Shown here in pieces: positions 43,194-50,972 of a stretch of 64,000 nt of DNA. The notes beneath the pieces were generated by a model. The model saw only the letters and a list, made by a program, of their open reading frames with translations. It ran no database searches and had not been told where the DNA came from. This DNA is from Nocardia sp. NBC_01503 (lineage in GTDB: Bacteria; Actinomycetota; Actinomycetes; Mycobacteriales; Mycobacteriaceae). Position 1 is the stretch's first letter. Each line of letters starts with the position of its first letter. The DNA is taken from positions 6,882,001 to 6,946,000 of the forward strand of contig NZ_CP109596.1 in the NCBI RefSeq assembly GCF_036327755.1, written 5' to 3'. A program made the translations under genes and the position numbers.

Positions 43194-44341
43194 GTCCGAG
43201 TTCTTTGCTGGTGGCGGAGGCGACCTCGTCGCTGACGGAGCCGGTGATGGCGGTGCTGTTGGCGTGGATCGCCATCGCCGGGATACTGCGCATGTCGGTG
43301 CTGCTCGAGCGTGTACGGCTCGATTGGGCTGTGGCAGTGCTGATCTGGTCCTATTGGTCCACCGCGTTGCTACGGGACCGCGCAATGCAGTCGGTGCTGA
43401 CCCGGTGGGTGGCGCTGGCGGATGTGCGGCTCGCGACCCACGCCGCCGCGTTGGTCGGGGCGGGTGCGATTTTGTGGATCGGCTTGCTCTGGCGGGCACG
43501 GCGGCCGGTCCGTGGCCCGGTGGTCACCCTGATCTGGGCAGGTGTAGTCGTGCTCGCCGGGGCGCTGGCGTGGATCTCCGCTCCGGCACGGGCGGCCGAT
43601 GTGGCGGTCGAGGAACTGCCCGGCGTGCGGCCAGGGATCTACTTGACGGTGTACACGCTGCCGACCGCGCTCGCTGAAATCCCTGTCCTGATCATCGCGG
43701 TGAGTTTGATGTGGCACTGGCGCCAGAGCCTGGCCCGCGCGGCATTCGGCCTGATCCTGACGGTGTGCATCGCATTCTCCCAGATCGACGCCTGGAGCCG
43801 GATCATCACGGGATGGCTGATCACCGCCGGTACCCGAGACGAACTCACCGCCCACCGCGCCAGCGGGAACGATCTGCTCTTCCTGCTCCCCGTCGCGGTA
43901 TTGATGCTGCTGACGGTGCCCTCGATCGTCACCTCGCTCGCGATCCGATTGCACAGGGATTCCGCCTCGCGCAATGTCCGGGTACTGGGGCCGATGTGGG
44001 AAGACATGATGACCGCGCGTCCGGAGATGCGTTTGAACGTCCCGCGCAGCACGCTGGTGCAGGTCAGCGAGCACCGGATGCGCATCGAGATCGAGGACAC
44101 CATGATCTCCGCTGCCCCCCATCTGACCGGCTTGCACGCGCAGCCCACCCCGGCGCAGGTGTGCCACGCCCTACGATCGGCACTCGCCGAGGGTGGATCC
44201 GAGAGCGGCGACCGGCGGGCAGCGGCCCCGGCATGGGTGGGGGATGAAGCGTTCGTGCTGGATATCGCCCGTGAGTGGACCCGGACCCGGCCCGCCGTAG
44301 CAGACGACTCAAACGCCCACGCCCGAAAGGCACTCCTATGA
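43190..44341 (+). CDS. MAB_1171c/DUF6545-like multi-spanning membrane protein
   Basis: A 383-residue protein. About seven membrane helices occupy the first 270 residues (VMAVLLAWIAIAGILRMSVL, WAVAVLIWSYWSTALL, AALVGAGAILWIGLLW, VVTLIWAGVVVLAGALAWIS, IPVLIIAVSLMWHW, FGLILTVCIAFSQI, LLFLLPVAVLMLLTVPSIVT). A cytosolic domain follows with RNVRVLGPMWEDMMTA, where relatives also have RxLGPLW, and STLVQVSEHRMRIEIEDTMI. The family is known in actinobacteria as a putative transporter or sensor next to XRE and ImmA genes; its function is not established. ATGA overlaps at both ends couple it to the protease and to the P450. Confidence 0.8.
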   Translation: MSPSSLLVAEATSSLTEPVMAVLLAWIAIAGILRMSVLLERVRLDWAVAVLIWSYWSTALLRDRAMQSVLTRWVALADVRLATHAAALVGAGAILWIGLLWRARRPVRGPVVTLIWAGVVVLAGALAWISAPARAADVAVEELPGVRPGIYLTVYTLPTALAEIPVLIIAVSLMWHWRQSLARAAFGLILTVCIAFSQIDAWSRIITGWLITAGTRDELTAHRASGNDLLFLLPVAVLMLLTVPSIVTSLAIRLHRDSASRNVRVLGPMWEDMMTARPEMRLNVPRSTLVQVSEHRMRIEIEDTMISAAPHLTGLHAQPTPAQVCHALRSALAEGGSESGDRRAAAPAWVGDEAFVLDIAREWTRTRPAVADDSNAHARKALL

Positions 44342-45708
44342 CGACAACCAAATCCGCTGCCGCACAGAGCATTCCGCATCCACCGAACCGGATTCCGATC
44401 CTTGGTGACGTGCTCGGCATGGACCGCAAACGCCCGAATCAGAAGACTCTGTGGCAGTTTTCGCAGTTGGGGCCGCTCTATCGCAGGTCATTCGTCGGCG
44501 GGGTGCATCTGACGTTCGCCGGGTCGGCGGCGCTGATGCGCGAGGTCATCGACGAAAAGACCTGGATGCGACATTTCGCGAGACCCTACGAGAAGCTGGT
44601 CCCGGTCGGCGGAGATGGCCTGTTCACCGCGTCGAACGATTCCGCGGAGTGGCGGCACGGGCACGAAGTCCTGATTCAGGGGTTCGTGCCGGCGGCGATG
44701 TCCGATTACCACGACACGATGCTGAACGTGGCGGAGCTGACCTCGCGGTGGCTCGGCGATACCCGGACCGTCACCGACACCGCGGCCATGATGGGCGATA
44801 CCGCCCTCGAGGTGATCGGCCGCGCGGGATTCGGCTACAGCGTCGGGGCATTCGAAAGCGATGCGGCAGAACGAGCTCCGTTCGCCGCTGCGCTGACCCG
44901 AGTGTTCTCCTATGCACAGGAGTCCGCGATTCCGTTGCTGGGCAAGCTATTCGGCGGCAGCAAGCGCGATCGCCAGCACGCCCAGGACATCGAATTCATG
45001 AAATCCACTGTGCTGGAGGTGATCGAAACCCGGCGGCGGACCGGCGAGCGGTGCCCGGATCTACTGGATCGCATGATGCATCCTGCCGAAGGTCCGGCAC
45101 TGCCGGACGACAATATCGCCGATCAGGTGCTGACACTTTTCATCGCCGGACACGAGACCACCGGCAACCTGCTCTCCTTCGCCACACACTTCCTGGCTCG
45201 TGATCCGGAGCTCGCGGCACAAGTGCGCGCAGAAGCCGCCGCGGTTACCACCGACGGACGAATCGCCTACGAGGACGTTGCCAAGCTGCGGGTCACCGAC
45301 GCGGTAATCGCCGAAACACTCAGACTCTGGCCCACCGCACCCGGATTCTTCCGAGAGGCGCGAGAAGACACCACACTCGGCGGCTACCCGATCGCGGCAG
45401 GGGAATGGGTGTTCGTGTTGCTGCTCGCGGTCCAGCGCGACCCCGGGGTATGGGGTGGCGACGCCGGGGAATTCCGGCCGGATCGGTGGCTAGAGAACGG
45501 GTTTCGGCCCAAACCGTGGATGTACCGGCCCTTCGGCACGGGTCCGCGCTCGTGCATCGGTCAGGCGTTCGCGCTGCACGAGGCGAAGCTGATCATTGCC
45601 TCGCTGGTGCGCGATTTCGAACTGGCCAGCACTGGCGAGCTGGATGTCGAAGAGAATTTGACGCTGCGCCCGTCCAATCTCGAGGTCACCTTCAGCCGTA
45701 TCAAGTAA
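44338..45708 (+). CDS. Cytochrome P450, BM3-heme-domain-like
   Basis: A 456-residue P450. I-helix oxygen motif FIAGHETTGN (~270-275), K-helix ExxR in AETLRLWP, and heme loop FGTGPRSCIGQAFA with Cys406 as the thiolate ligand. The N-terminal PPNRIPILGDVLG and DGLFTASNDSAEWRHGHEVL, followed by IQGFVPAAMSDYHDTM, follow the CYP102 (P450 BM3) heme domain, but no reductase domain is attached, so a separate redox partner is needed. CYP102-like enzymes hydroxylate fatty acids. The ATG overlaps the stop of the membrane-protein gene, so it is the output enzyme of this operon. Ends 25 bases from the convergent regulator gene. Confidence 0.93.
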   Translation: MTTTKSAAAQSIPHPPNRIPILGDVLGMDRKRPNQKTLWQFSQLGPLYRRSFVGGVHLTFAGSAALMREVIDEKTWMRHFARPYEKLVPVGGDGLFTASNDSAEWRHGHEVLIQGFVPAAMSDYHDTMLNVAELTSRWLGDTRTVTDTAAMMGDTALEVIGRAGFGYSVGAFESDAAERAPFAAALTRVFSYAQESAIPLLGKLFGGSKRDRQHAQDIEFMKSTVLEVIETRRRTGERCPDLLDRMMHPAEGPALPDDNIADQVLTLFIAGHETTGNLLSFATHFLARDPELAAQVRAEAAAVTTDGRIAYEDVAKLRVTDAVIAETLRLWPTAPGFFREAREDTTLGGYPIAAGEWVFVLLLAVQRDPGVWGGDAGEFRPDRWLENGFRPKPWMYRPFGTGPRSCIGQAFALHEAKLIIASLVRDFELASTGELDVEENLTLRPSNLEVTFSRIK

Positions 45709-45733
45709 GGCGACGCCGCTGACAGGGGGCTGA

Positions 45734-46138
45734 TTACCGGGTGCGGGCGGGCAGCGCGCGCAGGTCGGCGATCAGCTCCCGCAGCTTGTCGCGGGTCATC
45801 GCGCGCGCCGCGACATGCTGCACTCCGCGATCCCGCGCCAAGGTCCACAGCTGTAACCGCAGGTCGATATCGATATCCTCATCGCCCTCCGGCAGCAGGT
45901 AGCCGACGTCCGTCACGCCGCACAGCGCGCACAGCGCTGCCGCGAGATCAGGGGCAATCGCGACCGTCGACCCAGTGCGCAGGCCCGCGACGTCGGCAGG
46001 CTCAACGGTGCGGCCGAGCTTGCAGGTCAGCTCGGCGGCGATCTGCTCGTCATTGAGCGCGGGCGCGTCCCAGCGGTGCGCGAAACTGATCATTCGTTCG
46101 ATCTTGTCGGCCAACGGCAGCGGCATGGTGTTCCTCAT
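45734..46138 (-). CDS. EspR-like small helix-turn-helix regulator
   Basis: A 134-residue protein, all helical. LADKIERMISFAHRWDAPAL, then NDEQIAAELTCKLGRTVEPA, DVAGLRTG and PDLAAALCALCGVTDVGYLL match the EspR/XRE-like pattern (helix, turn, 'sxLRsG' recognition step, then 'aLA.fFgv...YFl'). EspR binds DNA as a dimer through its C terminus and regulates secretion and cell-wall genes. The C-terminal half here (LRLQLWTLARDRGVQHVAAR) could be the dimerisation arm. Its ATG at 46138 overlaps the stop of the preceding XRE gene, so the two regulators are made together. Confidence 0.72.
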   Translation of the reverse strand: MRNTMPLPLADKIERMISFAHRWDAPALNDEQIAAELTCKLGRTVEPADVAGLRTGSTVAIAPDLAAALCALCGVTDVGYLLPEGDEDIDIDLRLQLWTLARDRGVQHVAARAMTRDKLRELIADLRALPARTR

Positions 46139-46803
46139 CAGCTGATCCGGCGAGGCGCGGCGTACATCTGCTGCACACGCGCCCATCGCTGGGCAAAACG
46201 TTCTTCCTGATCGGCGGGCGTGGTATCCGGGAGCCTGCCCAACAACCAGCGCAGATACATCAATTCGTCCTGATCCTGGACGGTCGGCGCCTCGGGAGCG
46301 CGGCGCATGTAATGCCCGAGCAGCATCTCGATCGTCGCCGGACTCAGCGTGCCCTCGAACCGCTGACGTTCGATATCGGCGATCGTCCAGGCACGCAAGA
46401 CCCGGTCAGCGACGGTATCCATATCGGCCACAAGCGCCGCCCAGCGCTCGTCATCGCCGGCGATGTGGGCGACCAGCTCGGCCAGCTTGACGGTGTCCTG
46501 GATCAGCTCGGGCGGAAACGGTATGTACAGCACGCTCGGAACGGTTTGCGCGGACTTGGTGACCTCCACCGGAGGCCGCCCCATCGTCCAGGCGGCCTCG
46601 GCGGAGCCGTCCTGCCATTGCAACACCTTGTCCAGCCGGGCCAAGGTGTCCTTGCGCAGTCGCCCGGCCTGGCCGTTCTCGATCTTGCTGAGGGTAAGCG
46701 GATTCAGCCCGACGGCCGCGTGAACCGCCTGCTTGGACAGGTCCAGCACTTCACGCCGAGCGAGCGCCACCTGGCCCAAGTACTCAGGGTGTTGTGTAGT
46801 CAT
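46138..46803 (-). CDS. XRE-family transcriptional regulator
   Basis: A 221-residue regulator. The N-terminal Cro/C1-type HTH reads LGQVALARREVLDLSKQAVH, AAVGLNPLTLSKIENGQAGR and LRKDTLARLDKVLQW. The remaining ~150 residues hold SVLYIPFPPELIQDTVKLAE and a region around VADRVLRAWTIADIERQRFE with no known domain. ATG 46803 is preferred over an upstream start 18 bases away because GAGG precedes it. It sits convergent to the ImmA-membrane-P450 operon and is the likely substrate of the ImmA protease; that is inference from systems such as ImmR/ImmA. Confidence 0.85.
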   Translation of the reverse strand: MTTQHPEYLGQVALARREVLDLSKQAVHAAVGLNPLTLSKIENGQAGRLRKDTLARLDKVLQWQDGSAEAAWTMGRPPVEVTKSAQTVPSVLYIPFPPELIQDTVKLAELVAHIAGDDERWAALVADMDTVADRVLRAWTIADIERQRFEGTLSPATIEMLLGHYMRRAPEAPTVQDQDELMYLRWLLGRLPDTTPADQEERFAQRWARVQQMYAAPRRIS

Positions 46804-47476
46804 CGCCTCGACTCTACGCAAAAGGCTTGCAGAACGGCCGCTCTACCGGCATCCGCGCCGATACTACCCGACGCGAATCGGCACCTTCCATCGGCGCACC
46901 CCTTAGTTTCACCTACCGTTGACAAGCAGTTTGCATCTGAAAATAGCTATTGTACGTGATGTTACTAAGCAGTGATGCTGTTGAAAGTAAGTAGCGATTT
47001 GGGTACAGTTCGCGGCTGTAACAACTGACAGGGCGCGTCGTACCACCAACGCCGCGGATCTCGGCCTGGTCGCCACCGCGGCGACCGCGCCGGGCAGGCC
47101 CCGAAACCGAAAGCCGACCTCAGGGGAAGGGGAGGCAGATCCGAAACTCCCTGGCGACGCGCGCCTGCTGCGCGCCGGGTCCCCGCTGCTGCCGGCCCTC
47201 ACCACCCGGGAGAAGACCACACGAGCCACCCACAAAAAAAGAGCTGTCCTGGCGCGAAGGGGGCGACAGGACAGCGCGGCTGCCGCCGGACCCGGCCACG
47301 AGGGGTGCCGGGTCCGGTGGGAGCTCGCTGCACGCTATCGGCGAATGATCTCGAGCGACAACACTTCCACGACAAGTGAGCTCGGACTTACTCGTCCAGA
47401 GGTCGCGGGGTGTGCCGCGCGCCCGGCGTGCCGGTGAGGTTTGCCGGGTGGTGCCCGGGTCTGGTTGGGTCACAGG
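46804..47476. other. Intergenic region, no clear gene
   Basis: 673 bases. An AT-rich part (46915-47030) holds TTGACA at 46919 and probably the XRE promoter on the other strand. An open + strand frame from about 47000 to 47440 has good codon bias but no start codon and no recognised family. Two hairpins at 47243-47275 and 47286-47317 lie in the right half. Confidence 0.5.
47232..47275 (-). terminator. Orphan rho-independent terminator, minus strand
   Basis: On the minus strand, GCTGTCCTG pairs with CAGGACAGC (9 bp, 15-base loop; 47267-47275 with 47243-47251), followed by CTC and seven Ts (complement of 47233-47239). It has the classic shape but no gene ends before it on that strand. Just upstream in transcription is another hairpin, CCGGACCCGGC/GCCGGGTCCGG (47286-47317). 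Confidence 0.7.
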
Positions 47477-48244
47477 GTGGACGTTGCGGACTGGGCGGTC
47501 TTGCTGACCGCGGCTACGGCGGCGGGGTGGGTCGACGCGGTGGTGGGCGGGGGCGGATTGATCGTGCTGCCCACGCTTTTCGTGGTGTTACCGGGGCTGG
47601 CGCCGCAAACCGCCTTGGGTACCAACAAGATCGCGGCCTTCTCCGGGACCACCGCGGCGGTGATCACCTTCGCGCGCAAGGTGCCGATGCGGTGGAAGTT
47701 GCTGGTTCCCGGTGCGGTGATCGCCGCCGTCGCGGCGGCCTGCGGATCGGCGCTGGTGGCCTTGATCGACCGCAAGTACTTCATTCCGATCGTGATGGTG
47801 GTGCTGATCGGGGTGGCGATCTTCGTGACGCTGCGACCGTCGGTGGGTGTCACCATGGCCACCCATCCGCCGACGCGGCGTAAGACACTGCTGGTGGTCG
47901 GCCTCGCAGCCGGGTTGATCGGACTCTACGACGGTGTGCTCGGACCGGGTACCGGGACGTTCCTGATCATTACCTTCGCCACGCTGCTGGGCACCGAGTT
48001 CGTGCGCGCCGCGGCCATGGCGAAGGTGATCAACTGCGGTTCGAATCTGGGATCGCTGATCTTCCTGGCTTCCACCGGACATGTGCTGTGGGCGCTCGGA
48101 TTGTCCATGGCGGTCGCGAATGTGGCCGGGTCCATTGTGGGTTCGCGCATGGCCCTGGCCAAGGGCGCGGGTTTCGTGCGCATCGTGCTGCTGGTTGTGG
48201 TGGTGGCCATGGTGATTCGCCTCGGCTGGCAGCAGTTCGGCTGA
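47477..48244 (+). CDS. TSUP (TauE/SafE-type) permease
   Basis: A 255-residue permease of the sulfite exporter TauE/SafE superfamily. Two homologous halves: first VLLTAATAAGWVDAVVGGGG, followed by LIVLPTLFVVLPG and ALGTNKIAAFSGTTAAVITF; second LLVVGLAAGLIGLYDGVLGP, GTGTFLIITFATLLG and AMAKVINCGSNLGSLIFLAS. Members move small anions such as sulfite, sulfonates or thiosulfate. GTG 47477 is chosen because the first helix begins right after it. Substrate unknown. Convergent with the TetR gene, 24 bases away. Confidence 0.9.
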   Translation: MDVADWAVLLTAATAAGWVDAVVGGGGLIVLPTLFVVLPGLAPQTALGTNKIAAFSGTTAAVITFARKVPMRWKLLVPGAVIAAVAAACGSALVALIDRKYFIPIVMVVLIGVAIFVTLRPSVGVTMATHPPTRRKTLLVVGLAAGLIGLYDGVLGPGTGTFLIITFATLLGTEFVRAAAMAKVINCGSNLGSLIFLASTGHVLWALGLSMAVANVAGSIVGSRMALAKGAGFVRIVLLVVVVAMVIRLGWQQFG

Positions 48245-48268
48245 TTCGCCGAGGCGGCACCCGTGCGA

Positions 48269-49243
48269 TCAGGCGAGCGCGCCCGCGCGCACCCGTAGGT
48301 CACCGGCCGGGTCGGGCTCGGGGTCGGGGGCGGAAGAGCCACCGCGCCACGATGATTCGCCGCCCGTTTCCGCAACGGGAGTGACGGCGGGTTCGATGGT
48401 GACGCACTGACCGGCGGGGATCTGGTGCAGTGGTTCGGGGGGCTGGCGGCGCAGGACCGCTGCGCCCAGGTGCCGGACCGGAATATCGGTGCGGCGTGCG
48501 GGCTCCGGGCGGGTGTCGGCGGGGCGCGGCGCCGCCGATCCGGTCTCGTCCACTCGCGGCGCGGCCTCCATGGAGTGCGAATGGCTGGCGTCCGGATCGG
48601 CGCTGGCCACCGCGGCGGGGGCGGACTGGGTCAGCCAGGGGGCCAGCACCTTGGAGGTGGTCTCCTGGATTTTGCGTTGCAGCTGTTCGGGATCGGTGAA
48701 CGCACCACTCTGGAAGATCGCGGTGAGCGCACCGGAGACGGCGCCGACGACCGCGCCGACCAGGGCGGCGGCGCCGACCTCGTCGAGCTCCTCGGGGAAG
48801 GCGGCGCGGAGTTGGCGGGCGATCTCCTGTTGCGTGGCCAGCTGGGCGTAGGCGGCGCGGCCGCTCACCGCGGGCACGGTGCGCGAAACCTGCGCTCGTA
48901 CCACCGCGATTCGGGCGGCCAGGGTGTCGCCGAGGTGTTCGCCGGGATTGTCCCCGACCGCGCGTAAGGCACGTAGTAACACCTCGACGGGGCGTTCGTC
49001 GGGACGGCGGGCGGCAATGGCCTGGGCGGCCGCGCTCACCCGATCGTCGGGTTCGGGAAAGAGGAGCTCCTCTTTGCTGGCGAAGTAGTTGAAGAACGTT
49101 CGAGTGCCCACTTCGGCGGCGGCGGCGATATCGGCGACGGTGGTCGCCTCATAACCTCTGCTCTCGAACATTTCGACGGCGGCCTCGTAGAGGGCACGGC
49201 GGGTGCGTTCTCGTTTGCGGTCGCGGAGCGCTGATGGCGGCAC
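48269..49243 (-). CDS. TetR-family regulator with long disordered tail
   Basis: A 324-residue regulator. The N-terminal TetR HTH is clear: RTRRALYEAAVEMFESRGYE, then ATTVADIAAAAEVGTRTFFN, then YFASKEELLFPE. The ligand domain runs to about residue 210 (EEIARQLR-like AFPEELDEVGAAALVGAVVG). After that come roughly 115 residues of Pro/Ala/Asp/Glu/Arg-rich low-complexity sequence with no fold, which is uncommon in the family (usual length 190-220). GTG at 49243 is the start. Divergent from tldD with 187 bases between, so it may control the TldD/PmbA pair. Confidence 0.88.
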   Translation of the reverse strand: MPPSALRDRKRERTRRALYEAAVEMFESRGYEATTVADIAAAAEVGTRTFFNYFASKEELLFPEPDDRVSAAAQAIAARRPDERPVEVLLRALRAVGDNPGEHLGDTLAARIAVVRAQVSRTVPAVSGRAAYAQLATQQEIARQLRAAFPEELDEVGAAALVGAVVGAVSGALTAIFQSGAFTDPEQLQRKIQETTSKVLAPWLTQSAPAAVASADPDASHSHSMEAAPRVDETGSAAPRPADTRPEPARRTDIPVRHLGAAVLRRQPPEPLHQIPAGQCVTIEPAVTPVAETGGESSWRGGSSAPDPEPDPAGDLRVRAGALA

Positions 49244-49430
49244 GCGGGCAGACCCTACGGCATTCAGTACGTAAAACCCGGTATGTACTGGGCTTGTCGC
49301 GCGCGTTTCGCAGTGTGCTTCTTCGCACTTCACGCATTGTTGCAGCGTGTGCCAGTTCGCAGGGTGTGAACTTCACTGTGCCGCAGCGCGTTGTTGAACC
49401 TGCGGTACGCGACCCTCTAGCGTGGTGCGG

Positions 49431-50957
49431 GTGAGCATCGCAACCAAGGTCGTGGACGAGGAGTTCCGCGCACTGCCGCTGAACGCGCTCGCGGAGGCCG
49501 CTCTGACGGCGGCGCGAGCGGCCGGGGCCGAGTACGCGGACCTGCGGGTGCATCGGATCGTGCAGCAGTCCATTCGATTGCGGGACGGGCGTGTCGAATC
49601 GGTGCGTGACAGTACCGATCTCGGCTTCGCGGTGCGCGTGATCGTCGACGGCACCTGGGGGTTCGCCTCGCACGCGGATCTCACGCCGGAGTCGGCGGTA
49701 GAGGTGGCGCGGCGCGCTGTCACGGTCGCCACCACTCTGCGCGGATTGAATCGCGAGCGTGTCGAGCTCGCACCCGAGCCGCGCTATGTGGATGTCGAGT
49801 ACGTCTCCTCGTACGACATCGATCCGTTCGCCGTGCCGACACCGGAGAAAGTCGCACTGCTGCTGGACTATTCGGAGCGGCTCAAAGCCTCCGACGGTGT
49901 GGATCACGTGACGGCGGATGTCCTGCAGGTCAAGGAGCAGACCTGCTACGCCGATACGTTCGGATCGCGGATCACCCAGCAGCGGGTGCGATTGCATCCG
50001 CAGCTCGAGGCGATCACCGTCGATCCGTCGGCGGGCGTGTTCGAGACCATGCGGACCCTGGCCGCTCCGACGGGGCGCGGCTGGGAGTACGTCACCGGCG
50101 CGGACGGAACCTGGGACTGGAACGGCGAACTCGCGCGGATTCCCGGATGGCTGGCTGAGAAGGTGAAGGCCCCGACGGTCACGGCCGGGCCGACCGATCT
50201 GGTGATCGATCCGACCAATCTGTGGCTGACGATTCACGAGTCCATCGGTCACGCGACCGAGTACGACCGGGCCATCGGCTATGAATCCGCGTATGCCGGA
50301 ACCTCCTTCGCGACCCCCGACAAGCTCGGCACGCTGCGCTACGGCACGCCGATCATGCATGTCACCGGTGACCGCACCCAGGAACACGGCCTGGCCAGTG
50401 TCGGCTGGGACGATGAGGGCGTGGCCGGACAGCAATGGGATCTGGTGCGCGAGGGCACCCTGGTCGGCTATCAACTCGATCGCGTCTTCGCACCGCGGCT
50501 CGGCCTGGAGCGCTCGAACGGTTGCTCATACGCCGATTCGGCACACCATGTTCCGATCCAGCGCATGGCGAATGTGTCCCTGCAACCCGATCCGACACGT
50601 GACACCAGCACCGCCGAGCTGATCTCCCGGGTGGAGAACGGCATCTACATCGTCGGCGACAAATCCTGGTCGATCGATATGCAGCGCTACAACTTCCAAT
50701 TCACCGGCCAGCGGTTCTTCCGCATCCGCAATGGTGAACTCGCCGGGCAGCTGCGTGATGTCGCGTATCAGGCGACCACCACCGACTTCTGGGGATCGAT
50801 GGAGGCGGTCGGCGGGCCCTCGACCTGGGTGCTCGGCGGCGCCTTCAATTGCGGTAAAGCGCAGCCCGGTCAGGTGGCGGCGGTTTCGCACGGTTGCCCG
50901 TCGGTGCTGGTGCGCGGCATCAATATTCTCAATACCCGCGCCGAGGCCGGACAGTAG
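49431..50957 (+). CDS. tldD: TldD/PmbA-family metalloprotease, TldD subunit
   Basis: A 508-residue protein with the TldD zinc motif HESIGHATEYDRA (HExxxH near the middle). N-terminal RLRDGRVESVRDSTDLGFAV and C-terminal GCPSVLVRGINILN are conserved. In Escherichia coli TldD and TldE (PmbA) form a heterodimer that processes microcin B17 and CcdA-type peptides; in actinomycetes the pair is a conserved housekeeping unit. The GTG at 49431 is chosen; an in-frame GTG at 49422 is possible. The second subunit starts 15 bases downstream, so the two form an operon. Confidence 0.93.
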   Translation: MSIATKVVDEEFRALPLNALAEAALTAARAAGAEYADLRVHRIVQQSIRLRDGRVESVRDSTDLGFAVRVIVDGTWGFASHADLTPESAVEVARRAVTVATTLRGLNRERVELAPEPRYVDVEYVSSYDIDPFAVPTPEKVALLLDYSERLKASDGVDHVTADVLQVKEQTCYADTFGSRITQQRVRLHPQLEAITVDPSAGVFETMRTLAAPTGRGWEYVTGADGTWDWNGELARIPGWLAEKVKAPTVTAGPTDLVIDPTNLWLTIHESIGHATEYDRAIGYESAYAGTSFATPDKLGTLRYGTPIMHVTGDRTQEHGLASVGWDDEGVAGQQWDLVREGTLVGYQLDRVFAPRLGLERSNGCSYADSAHHVPIQRMANVSLQPDPTRDTSTAELISRVENGIYIVGDKSWSIDMQRYNFQFTGQRFFRIRNGELAGQLRDVAYQATTTDFWGSMEAVGGPSTWVLGGAFNCGKAQPGQVAAVSHGCPSVLVRGINILNTRAEAGQ

Positions 50958-50972
50958 GAAAGGACCGACACG

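Noticed and set aside
47000-47440. Open + strand frame of about 140 codons between the XRE and TSUP genes
   Set aside because: No ATG/GTG/TTG near its beginning and composition is low complexity; no family resemblance.
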